From: JTS-RE37 sp041743425
GTDB taxonomy: Bacteria; Bacteroidota; Bacteroidia; Flavobacteriales; Flavobacteriaceae
Assembly: GCA_041743425.1 (NCBI GenBank)
Contig: JBGTMS010000206.1
Coordinates: 1 to 6,193 of the forward strand
Direction of reading: 5' to 3'
DNA: 6,193 nucleotides
The position numbers and the translations under genes are program-made. Shown piece after piece: positions 1 through 6,193 of this stretch. Positions within the stretch are counted from its first letter, which is position 1. Each line of letters begins with the position of its first letter. The notes beneath the pieces are model-generated. The model searched no databases. It saw only the letters and a program-made list of their open reading frames with translations, and had not been told where the DNA came from.

Positions 1-10
1 AAACAATAAA

Positions 11-13
11 TAG
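11..13 (+). other. In-frame TAG interrupting the DUF3108 reading frame
   Basis: Codons 2-10 read N-N-K in the same frame as the DUF3108 domain, followed by TAG at 11-13 and then F-N-F-A-L-Q-D into the conserved domain. DUF3108 homologues continue unbroken through this point. TAG is one substitution from AAG (Lys) or CAG (Gln). It could be a true nonsense mutation or a sequencing or assembly error. The window starts 10 bases upstream, so the N-terminal half cannot be examined here. Confidence 0.6.
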
Positions 14-25
14 TTTAATTTCGCA

Positions 26-403
26 TTGCAGGATAGTATTCAGGATCTCATCTCCGCCTTTTATTACCTCAGGAACAATTATGAGGCAAAAAATTTAAAG
101 GTTGGGGAGACCATAGAGCTTAAAATGCTATACGATGACGATGGTATCTTTAAGTTTAAATTAAAATACCTAGGAAAAGAAATCCTAAGGACCAAATTCG
201 GGAAAGTGGAATGCCTTAAATTCCGACCCTATGTACAATCCGGTCGGATTTTTAAGGAACAGGAGAGTTTGTCGCTCTGGGTTTCAAATGATCTTAACAA
301 AATACCCATACGGATCAAGGCTGAGCTCTCAGTCGGGGCTATCAAGGCGGATCTTGATGGCTATAACGGACTTAAGAATCAGTTCAAGATTATAATGGAG
401 TAA
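26..403 (+). CDS. DUF3108 domain-containing protein, C-terminal part only (frame interrupted upstream)
   Basis: This open frame gives 125 residues that look like the second half of the DUF3108 family, a Bacteroidota envelope protein family of unknown function, usually about 250 residues with an N-terminal signal peptide. Recognisable pieces are QDLISAFYYLRNNY near residues 6-19, the KFKLKYLGKEILRTKFGKVE strand region near 43-62, then CLKFRPYVQSGRIFKEQESL and the ending in ADLDGYNGLKNQFKI. The only start for a product of this length is a TTG at 26, and the first in-frame ATG is at 125, inside the domain, so neither looks like a natural start. The codons before the TTG also look like family sequence (NNK, then a TAG stop at 11-13, then FNFA). 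The gene is therefore probably a longer one broken by a nonsense codon or a sequence error, not a short protein. It ends 6 bases before kynA and probably belongs to the same operon. The family call is from memory of homologues; the break is read directly. Confidence 0.75.
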   Translation: MQDSIQDLISAFYYLRNNYEAKNLKVGETIELKMLYDDDGIFKFKLKYLGKEILRTKFGKVECLKFRPYVQSGRIFKEQESLSLWVSNDLNKIPIRIKAELSVGAIKADLDGYNGLKNQFKIIME

Positions 404-409
404 ACAGGA

Positions 410-1378
410 ATGAAAGATAAAGGTCATATTGAATCCCAGATCTCCAAACTTCAGGAGAAGTACAAAGATTCCGGACAGGACCTAAGCTCACACCTTGACG
501 GTTTACTCTATCAGCGTTATCTCACCTATTGGGACTATATTCATCTGGACACACTGCTCAGCCTGCAGGTGCCCAGAACCCATTTTCCGGATGAGCAGAT
601 TTTTATAATGTACCATCAGATCACGGAGCTATATTTCAAACTTATCTTACATGAACAACAACAAATTGTCGATGATAAATCTCAGAGCGTTTCATTTTTT
701 ACTGAGAAACTGGAACGTATAAATAATTACTACAAAGCACTTATTTCATCCTTCAGCATCATGATTCGCGGGATGGAAAAGGAGCAGTTCCTGCAGTTTC
801 GTATGGCTTTACTCCCGTCCAGTGGCTTTCAATCTGCCCAATATCGTATGATTGAAATTTATGCAACGCCGCTTATACATCTGCTGCCCCCTCAGGACCG
901 TCACCGGTTTTCAAATGATACCCCCCTCGAGGAATTGTATGAGCAGATCTATTGGAAAAAAGGTGCTACGGATTTGCTTACTGGCGAAAAAACCCTTACC
1001 CTTAAACAATTCGAATACAGATATACTCCCAGGTTCATACGTTTGGCAAGACAGGTGAAAGACCAGACTATCTATCACAAATACATGCAATTACCCTCGA
1101 AGGGGAAACATAATAAAGCCCTTCAGGATGCGTTAAGGAAGATGGATATCAATGCAAACATAAACTGGCCTCTGATGCACATGGGTTCAGCCCATCGTTA
1201 TCTTCAAAAGGAACATAAGACAATTGAAGCTACGGGAGGAACCAACTGGCGTGAATATTTGCCACCGAGTTTTCAGAATATTATATTCTATCCTGATATA
1301 CATTCAAAAGAAGCGTTAAATAATTGGGGAAAAGAATGGGTAGACCATATCTTTAACCCTGAAAAAATCAAGTACTGA
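410..1378 (+). CDS. kynA: Tryptophan 2,3-dioxygenase
   Basis: This is a 322-residue cytosolic haem enzyme that opens the indole ring of L-tryptophan with O2 to give N-formylkynurenine (EC 1.13.11.11), the first step of the kynurenine pathway. By eye alignment to the Xanthomonas campestris enzyme, most active-site residues are present. Y40, Y43 and I44 in LTYWDYIHLD match its Y24/Y27/L28. F65 and the active-site base H69 lie in DEQIFIMYHQ. R131, which binds the substrate carboxylate, and S137-S138 lie in FRMALLPSSGFQSAQYR. The haem-ligand histidine is H257 in WPLMHM, and T275 in ATGGT matches T254. One pocket position differs: F127 stands where that enzyme has Y113. At 322 residues it is slightly longer than that enzyme. 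The ATG at 410 is 6 bases after the DUF3108 stop and is preceded only by a weak AGGA. No other kynurenine-pathway gene is next to it; the neighbours are envelope and sugar-metabolism genes. The family assignment is firm; the physiological role is inferred. Confidence 0.93.
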   Translation: MKDKGHIESQISKLQEKYKDSGQDLSSHLDGLLYQRYLTYWDYIHLDTLLSLQVPRTHFPDEQIFIMYHQITELYFKLILHEQQQIVDDKSQSVSFFTEKLERINNYYKALISSFSIMIRGMEKEQFLQFRMALLPSSGFQSAQYRMIEIYATPLIHLLPPQDRHRFSNDTPLEELYEQIYWKKGATDLLTGEKTLTLKQFEYRYTPRFIRLARQVKDQTIYHKYMQLPSKGKHNKALQDALRKMDINANINWPLMHMGSAHRYLQKEHKTIEATGGTNWREYLPPSFQNIIFYPDIHSKEALNNWGKEWVDHIFNPEKIKY

Positions 1379-1380
1379 CC

Positions 1381-2655
1381 ATGCAAAAATTCTGGGGCAT
1401 CCTCATGGCACTAACCCTTTTATTCTCCTGTAAAGAAGAATTGAAAACACCGCCGGCAGAAAAAATAACAGCCGGGCTACAGGTAGTTAAAGTGCCCGTC
1501 TCCTATGAAAAGTTTGGCTTTGATCTGAATAATTTCACTGTGGTTCATGACACCGTCAGGAACGGAGATAGTTTCGGGGAGCTGATGCTGAGAAACCGCG
1601 TAGATTATCCCAAGATTGCAAAGATTTCAGAAGCCTACAAGGATACATTTGATGTAAGGAGGATCCGGGTAGGGAAACCTTATATGATCCTTAAATCAAA
1701 AGACTCATTGGCTTCCGGGCAGGTCTTTATCTACGAAAATGACCCTGTTAATTACACAGTGATCGATTTCAGGGATTCTGCGGTGGCATACCGAAAACAA
1801 AAGGAGGTAAAATATGTTCTCAGGGAAGCTTCCGGTGTCATTGAGACCTCACTATCCGAGGCGCTTCTTGCTCAGCAGATAGATTATAGTATCACCCACA
1901 ATCTCTCAGAAATTTACGCCTGGACCATTGATTTCTTCCATCTATCCAAAGGGGACAAATTCAAGGTAATTTATAAGGAAAAATATATAAATGACAGTAT
2001 TTATGCCGGTTCGGAGCCTATTGAAGCCGCCTATTTTGAACATAACGGCAAACCGCTTTATGCTTTTGCCTACCAGAATGAGGAAGTCAGAGATATCACG
2101 GAATATTTTGATGAGGCGGCCAACAACCTTCGTCGTACCTTCCTGAGAGCCCCGGTAGAATTCGGAAGAATTTCATCAAAGTTTAACCTGAAAAGAAGGA
2201 TAAGGTATTACGGCTATAAGGTGAGACCCCATAAGGGAACCGATTATGCTGCTCCTGTTGGCACCCCGATTTTAGCGACTGCAAACGGCACTGTTGAAGA
2301 ATCGACACGTAAAGGGGGCAATGGGAAGTATGTAAAAATTCGACATAATGGCACCTACAGCACCCAATACCTCCACATGCGAAAGCAAAAGGTGAAAAAG
2401 GGAGATTATGTCCGCCAGGGAGAGGTCATTGGTTGGGTAGGAATGACAGGGAATACAGGCGGTCCGCATGTATGCTACCGCTTCTGGCGAAATGGGGCAC
2501 AGGTAGATCCTCTTCGTGAAAAACTCCCGGCTGCCGAACCGCTGGATGAATCACTCAGACCCGATTACTTTGAATTTATCAACCCTGTGAAGATGCAGCT
2601 GGATTGCATTGCCTTTCCGCTGCAACCTGAGGAAGAAATTATAACCCTGAACTGA
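1381..2655 (+). CDS. M23 (LytM-type) family peptidase, predicted lipoprotein
   Basis: This 424-residue protein is predicted to be a zinc metallopeptidase acting on peptidoglycan cross-links or stem peptides in the periplasm. A lipoprotein signal spans residues 1-16 with lipobox LFSC and lipidated C17. K18-E19-E20 follow, resembling the acidic motif that exports some Bacteroidota lipoproteins to the cell surface. Residues about 52-104 (TVVHDTVRNGDSFGELML onward) resemble a LysM/OapA-like segment, and about 110-250 form the middle domain seen in Csd3/MepM-like M23 proteins. The catalytic domain covers about 258-378. H284 and D288 form the HxxxD zinc motif in RPHKGTDYAAPVG, H332 lies in QYLHM, and H363 lies in GPHVCYRFW. 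The usual HxH is HxC here: C365 replaces the second histidine, normally a zinc ligand. A regulatory or weakly active role is thus possible, although cysteine can bind zinc. The ATG is 2 bases after the kynA stop, with no Shine-Dalgarno, so coupling is likely. The gene ends TGA directly followed by TAG. Confidence 0.9.
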   Translation: MQKFWGILMALTLLFSCKEELKTPPAEKITAGLQVVKVPVSYEKFGFDLNNFTVVHDTVRNGDSFGELMLRNRVDYPKIAKISEAYKDTFDVRRIRVGKPYMILKSKDSLASGQVFIYENDPVNYTVIDFRDSAVAYRKQKEVKYVLREASGVIETSLSEALLAQQIDYSITHNLSEIYAWTIDFFHLSKGDKFKVIYKEKYINDSIYAGSEPIEAAYFEHNGKPLYAFAYQNEEVRDITEYFDEAANNLRRTFLRAPVEFGRISSKFNLKRRIRYYGYKVRPHKGTDYAAPVGTPILATANGTVEESTRKGGNGKYVKIRHNGTYSTQYLHMRKQKVKKGDYVRQGEVIGWVGMTGNTGGPHVCYRFWRNGAQVDPLREKLPAAEPLDESLRPDYFEFINPVKMQLDCIAFPLQPEEEIITLN

Positions 2656-2659
2656 TAGC

Positions 2660-4297
2660 ATGCCATTAGAGAACACGGATCCAACTATCACGAATACCTG
2701 GAAGAAATTAAAGGAACACTATAGCGAAACCGCATCCCTGACGCTTAAGGAAATGTTTGCCGAAGACCCAGGCAGGGCAGCAAAATTTTCCATTGTCTGG
2801 AGCACCTTTCTGGTCGATTACTCCAAACACAGAATCACAGACAAAACGATGTCTCTACTCCTGAATCTAGCAGAAGAAGTCAATCTGAAGGAGGGCATTC
2901 AGAAATACTTTGCAGGGGATATCATCAATCAGACGGAAAAGCGTGCGGTGCTTCATACGGCTCTCAGGGCGACCAGGGGCGAGGGGGTAAAAGTGGATGG
3001 TACGGATATCATGCCGGAAATATTCGAAGTTAAGGAGCGCATGCGCTCATTTTGCGAAGCCATTATCTCAGGAAAGAAAAAAGGGTATACCGGTAAGAAA
3101 TTCACAGATATAGTAAATATCGGAATCGGAGGGTCAGACCTGGGGCCGGTTATGGTGGTGGAAGCCCTCAGATTTTATGGCAACCACCTTCGGATGCACT
3201 TCGTAAGCAATGTCGATGGAGATCACGTGCATGAGACCCTTAAGGATCTCCCTGTTGAAACCACCCTTTTTGTAATCGTATCCAAAACATTTACCACCCA
3301 GGAAACCCTGACTAATGCCTTAACTATTAAGAAGTGGTTCTTAAAACACGGGTCACAGAAAGACATCGCCCTTCATTTCGCTGCTGTATCTACCAATATC
3401 GAAAAAATTGATGAATTTGGGATTTCATCTGAGCATGTGTTCCCTATGTGGGATTGGGTAGGAGGCCGTTTTTCATTGTGGAGTGCGGTAGGCCTGTCCA
3501 TTGCCCTTGCCGTCGGATACACACATTTTGAGGGAATGTTGGAGGGTGCCCGCCGGATGGATGACCATTTCCGGGAAACTCCTCATGATAAAAATATTCC
3601 GGTCTTACTGGCCCTTTTAAGTATATGGTATAATAATTTTCATGGTGCAGAAACCGAAGCCATCATTCCATATAGCCAGTATTTACATAGGTTCGCCGCC
3701 TATATGCAACAGGGAATGATGGAGAGCAACGGGAAAAGTATAGATCGTGACGGGAACAGGATTACCTATGAAACAGGTACTATTCTCTGGGGCGAACCCG
3801 GTACCAACTCCCAACATGCTTTTTTCCAGCTGATCCACCAGGGCACAAAACTGATTCCATCAGATTTTATAGGGTTTAAAAAATCACTGTATGGGGATAC
3901 GGACCATCATGTGAAACTGATGTCCAATTTTTTTGCGCAGACCGAAGCCCTGATGAATGGCAAAACATCTGCAGAGGTAACCGCGGAAATGAAGGATAAA
4001 GGCATTCAGGAAGCTGAATTGAAAGCAGTCCTGCCCTTCAAGGTATTTGAAGGGAATCGGCCTTCTACCACCATCCTTATTGACCAACTTACTCCTACAT
4101 CCCTGGGATCGCTGATCGCCATGTACGAACATAAGATATTTGTACAGGGACTTATCTGGAATATTTTTAGTTTTGATCAGTGGGGTGTCGAACTGGGCAA
4201 AGTTCTTGCCTCCGTTACGCTCAAGGATCTTCAAAGTTCGGAAATCTCTACACACGACAGTTCTACATTGCAACTTTTGCATCATTTTAAGAGTTGA
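2660..4297 (+). CDS. pgi: Glucose-6-phosphate isomerase
   Basis: This 545-residue cytosolic enzyme interconverts glucose 6-phosphate and fructose 6-phosphate (EC 5.3.1.9) in glycolysis and gluconeogenesis. Its length fits the large E. coli/animal type rather than the roughly 450-residue Bacillus type. Visible signatures are IGIGGSDLGP (154-163), the phosphate-binding loop SKTFTTQET (208-216, with K209), and the first family signature DWVGGRFSLWSAVGL (265-279, with R270). The catalytic glutamate is E355 in GMMESNGKS, and the ring-opening histidine is H386 in GTNSQHAFFQLIHQG. The second signature, FDQWGVELGK, ends at K514. All expected catalytic residues are present and the frame is intact. The ATG lies 4 bases after the M23 stop with no evident ribosome binding site, so translation is probably coupled. 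It is the last gene of the cluster, as the next gene follows a 173-base gap. Annotation is secure. Confidence 0.97.
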   Translation: MPLENTDPTITNTWKKLKEHYSETASLTLKEMFAEDPGRAAKFSIVWSTFLVDYSKHRITDKTMSLLLNLAEEVNLKEGIQKYFAGDIINQTEKRAVLHTALRATRGEGVKVDGTDIMPEIFEVKERMRSFCEAIISGKKKGYTGKKFTDIVNIGIGGSDLGPVMVVEALRFYGNHLRMHFVSNVDGDHVHETLKDLPVETTLFVIVSKTFTTQETLTNALTIKKWFLKHGSQKDIALHFAAVSTNIEKIDEFGISSEHVFPMWDWVGGRFSLWSAVGLSIALAVGYTHFEGMLEGARRMDDHFRETPHDKNIPVLLALLSIWYNNFHGAETEAIIPYSQYLHRFAAYMQQGMMESNGKSIDRDGNRITYETGTILWGEPGTNSQHAFFQLIHQGTKLIPSDFIGFKKSLYGDTDHHVKLMSNFFAQTEALMNGKTSAEVTAEMKDKGIQEAELKAVLPFKVFEGNRPSTTILIDQLTPTSLGSLIAMYEHKIFVQGLIWNIFSFDQWGVELGKVLASVTLKDLQSSEISTHDSSTLQLLHHFKS

Positions 4298-4358
4298 AAT
4301 AGCATATTCTTAAATCTTACCCGTCTGTCTCATCTTCTGTTTTCAAAAAAATGTATTT

Positions 4359-4380
4359 GCTAATTAAATGTTAATTTAGC
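4359..4380. repeat. Imperfect AT-rich inverted repeat in the pgi / receptor gap
   Basis: GCTAATTAA at 4359-4367 is matched on the opposite strand by TTAATTTAGC at 4371-4380, leaving a 3-base loop (ATG) and one bulged T. The stem is 9 pairs, mostly A-T. On the + strand it is not followed by a T-run, so it is a poor intrinsic terminator in that direction. The A-run at 4345-4351 would become a T-run after the hairpin on the other strand, where no gene is seen. It might be an operator or simply AT-rich chance. Confidence 0.35.
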
Positions 4381-4427
4381 CAGGACTTATTTAACCTTGC
4401 CTTAATGTTTTAGTATTGAAATTGAAG

Positions 4428-4435
4428 CATTTTTG
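4428..4435 (+). promoter_or_regulatory. Possible Bacteroidota -7 element upstream of the TonB-dependent receptor
   Basis: CATTTTTG matches the Bacteroidota -7 consensus TAnnTTTG at all but the first base. It would place transcription start near 4441 and give a leader of about 30 bases before the ATG at 4471. No convincing -33 TTTG is found at the usual 17-23 base spacing; TTTTAG at 4408-4413 is close but too near. A second near match, TGTATTTG, lies at 4352-4359. A promoter is expected somewhere in this gap; this exact placement is a guess. Confidence 0.3.
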
Positions 4436-4470
4436 CATTCAAAAAACAATAACTATATAACACTTGAAAA

Positions 4471-6193
4471 ATGGAGAAAAAGCACTTGATTGTAATTGCA
4501 TTCTTCTGCACGGCGGTTGCATTTTCACAGGGGACAGTGACCGGGACGGTACAGGATGGTGACCTGGGGGGAGTTTTACCGGGTGCGAGCATTGTTATTC
4601 GGGGAACTAATATTGGAGTATCAACGGATTTCGACGGCAATTTTTCCATTGAGGTACCTGCCAATAACGGAACACTTGTCGTATCATACATTGGATATAT
4701 TAGCAGGAACATTACCTATAACGCAGCAGGGAGTATTGGGGTGATAATACTCGAGCCCGATACTCAGGAGCTGGAAAACGTAATCGTAACTGGTATTCTT
4801 GACATAGCCCGTGACAGACAAACCCCGGTTGCAGTTTCCACGATCAGAGCTTCGGAGATCCAGGAGAAATTGGGAAATCAGGAATTCCCCGAAATCCTGA
4901 AAACTACGCCATCGGTATATGCAACCAAAACAGGAGGCGGCTTTGGAGATGGCAGGATCAACATCCGCGGATTTGATTCTCAGAATACGGCAGTAATGAT
5001 CAATGGTATCCCCGTCAATGATATGGAAAACGGGCAGGTTTACTGGAGCAATTGGGCCGGTCTGAGTGATGTGACTACTGCCATGCAGGTACAGCGGGGA
5101 CTTGGCTCATCAAAACTGGCCATCTCCTCTGTGGGAGGTACCATTAATATTATTACCAAATCCACTGAAAAGGAAGAGGGAGGAACGCTTACGGTCAATA
5201 CCGGTAATGATGGCTATATAAAGACAAATGTCGCTTTTAATACAGGCAAGATGGAAAATGGTTTTGCCGCTTCTGTTCTTTTAGGCAGAACATCCGGGGA
5301 AGGATATATCTCAGGGACTGAGTTTGAAGGCTACAATTATTTCCTTGGCCTGGGTTACGCTCCTAATGATGTGCACAGCCTTCAGTTCATGCTCACGGGT
5401 GCCCCCCAGGTACACAACCAGCGAACTTCAAGTTTTTTTAATACAGCTACTTTGGCCCAGTACCTTGATAATGGGATACGGTACAATTATAACTATGGCG
5501 TATTGAATGGTGAGGAATTTGTGGGTGCGCGAAATTTTTATCACAAGCCGGTGGCGTCGCTTAACTGGGAATGGCAGGTGAGTGATAAATCACAACTCTC
5601 CACCTCTGTTTATGCCTCCTACGGAAGGGGCGGGGGTACCGGGGATATTGGGCGACTCGATGGGAATTTTCTGAGTGATATCAGACTGAGAAATGACAAT
5701 GGCCAGGTACTGTACGATGCCATTGCCGCTTCCAATTCAGGGACATTCACTAATTTTAACGGCTTCTCATATGGGAACTCCCTGGATCCATACACCAATT
5801 CCTATATAGTAAATGATGACAGCCTTGGAGACTTTGGAGATCCTAATGATCCCAACAATTTGCCAGGAGTGGTCAGGCGAAATGGAATCATCCGGCGGGC
5901 TTCCGTCAATTCACATAACTGGTTCGGAGGTATTGCCAATTTCCATACGGATGCCAGTTCAAATTTAAGTTATGATCTGGGAGTTGACATCAGAAGTTAT
6001 AAGGGCATCCACTATCGTAGGGTAGACGACTTCCTGGGAGCTGACGGATACAGAGATAATGATGACATTAATAATCCATTTAATGTAATAACCCAGGAAA
6101 ATCCATCCGAGATCGGTAATCTCTGGAATGTTTTCAAATGTATTGATAAGGACGAGAATCTTGATTATTATAACGACGGCCTTGTCAGATGGT
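4471..6193 (+). CDS. TonB-dependent receptor with N-terminal carboxypeptidase-regulatory-like domain (3' end outside the window)
   Basis: The frame stays open from the ATG at 4471 to the window edge, giving 574 complete codons; I estimate this as about 60% of a typical 900-residue receptor. It is an outer-membrane beta-barrel importing an unidentified ligand with TonB/ExbBD energy. A signal peptide covers residues 1-19 (KK, hydrophobic core, VAFS then Q20). A carboxypeptidase-regulatory-like domain covers about 22-95, with LPGASIVIRGTNIGVSTD and DFDGNFSI (53-60). The linker ELENVIVTG (100-108) is the usual Bacteroidota segment before the plug. The plug spans about 116-230, with RINIRGFDSQNTAVMINGIP, NDMENGQVYW and the closing VGGTINIITKS. 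Barrel strands follow, including NSHNWFG, GIHYRRVDD and LDYYNDGLVRW. An in-frame TGA lies directly upstream of the start codon. No SusD-type partner is visible, but it could lie beyond the right edge, so the substrate class is undetermined. It is probably transcribed separately from the pgi cluster. Confidence 0.93.
   Translation, partial: MEKKHLIVIAFFCTAVAFSQGTVTGTVQDGDLGGVLPGASIVIRGTNIGVSTDFDGNFSIEVPANNGTLVVSYIGYISRNITYNAAGSIGVIILEPDTQELENVIVTGILDIARDRQTPVAVSTIRASEIQEKLGNQEFPEILKTTPSVYATKTGGGFGDGRINIRGFDSQNTAVMINGIPVNDMENGQVYWSNWAGLSDVTTAMQVQRGLGSSKLAISSVGGTINIITKSTEKEEGGTLTVNTGNDGYIKTNVAFNTGKMENGFAASVLLGRTSGEGYISGTEFEGYNYFLGLGYAPNDVHSLQFMLTGAPQVHNQRTSSFFNTATLAQYLDNGIRYNYNYGVLNGEEFVGARNFYHKPVASLNWEWQVSDKSQLSTSVYASYGRGGGTGDIGRLDGNFLSDIRLRNDNGQVLYDAIAASNSGTFTNFNGFSYGNSLDPYTNSYIVNDDSLGDFGDPNDPNNLPGVVRRNGIIRRASVNSHNWFGGIANFHTDASSNLSYDLGVDIRSYKGIHYRRVDDFLGADGYRDNDDINNPFNVITQENPSEIGNLWNVFKCIDKDENLDYYNDGLVRW

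Noticed and set aside
11..13. TAG as a recoded sense codon
   Set aside because: A single TAG in a truncated gene at the window edge, in an organism type with the standard code, is better explained by mutation or error.
852..1058. Open frame of 68 codons in another frame inside kynA
   Set aside because: It is fully inside a gene with strong family motifs and has no recognisable protein character.
2272..2469. Minus-strand open frame opposite the M23 catalytic domain
   Set aside because: It is the reverse shadow of a conserved catalytic domain, and no gene-like features are seen.
3884..4285. Minus-strand 133-codon open frame opposite the 3' end of pgi
   Set aside because: It lies opposite conserved pgi coding sequence including the second family signature, and its translation resembles no family I know.
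4298..4345. Intrinsic terminator directly after pgi
   Set aside because: No GC-rich stem followed by a T-run can be found just after the stop.
4410..4744. Short open frames on both strands over the receptor N-terminus
   Set aside because: The frame starting at 4471 encodes a signal peptide, carboxypeptidase-regulatory-like domain and plug without a break, so these are shadows.
5324..5506. 60-codon plus-strand open frame with a lipoprotein-like start (FSSCS)
   Set aside because: The apparent lipobox is coincidental: it lies in an alternative frame of the receptor barrel and has no ribosome binding site or independent support.
5641..6193. Possible frameshift or premature end of the receptor near the right edge
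   Set aside because: The frame reads through to the last base with barrel-like motifs such as LDYYNDGLVRW, so it is cut only by the window boundary.

Overview
The window reads as chromosomal DNA of a marine-type member of the Bacteroidota, most likely family Flavobacteriaceae. Four things suggest this. The gene set DUF3108 protein / tryptophan 2,3-dioxygenase / M23 lipoprotein peptidase / glucose-6-phosphate isomerase is one I recall as a flavobacterial neighbourhood. The TonB-dependent receptor carries the N-terminal carboxypeptidase-regulatory-like domain typical of the phylum. The lipoprotein has an acidic motif right after its lipidated cysteine. Translation starts lack strong Shine-Dalgarno sequences and the intergenic DNA is AT-rich. 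The genus cannot be fixed from the sequence alone.

Layout: all genes are on the + strand. Positions 1-403 hold the C-terminal half of a DUF3108-family protein, whose frame is broken by a TAG at 11-13. Next come kynA (410-1378), an M23-family outer-membrane-type lipoprotein peptidase (1381-2655) and pgi (2660-4297). The gaps between these four genes are 6, 2 and 4 bases, so they almost certainly form one transcription unit with translational coupling. A 173-base AT-rich intergenic region (4298-4470) has an imperfect inverted repeat and a weak promoter-like box. A large TonB-dependent receptor gene starts at 4471 and runs off the right edge, with 574 complete codons visible.

The four-gene cluster mixes tryptophan catabolism, envelope maintenance and central sugar metabolism. 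No single pathway joins them, and the conserved order more likely reflects shared expression. The receptor is separated by the intergenic region and is probably an independent unit for outer-membrane uptake of an unidentified ligand.

I found no mobile element, CRISPR array, RNA gene or clearly new system. The points most worth a second look are the in-frame TAG in the DUF3108 gene and the HxC in place of HxH in the M23 catalytic site. Lesser points are the kynA context and the acidic loop in the receptor.
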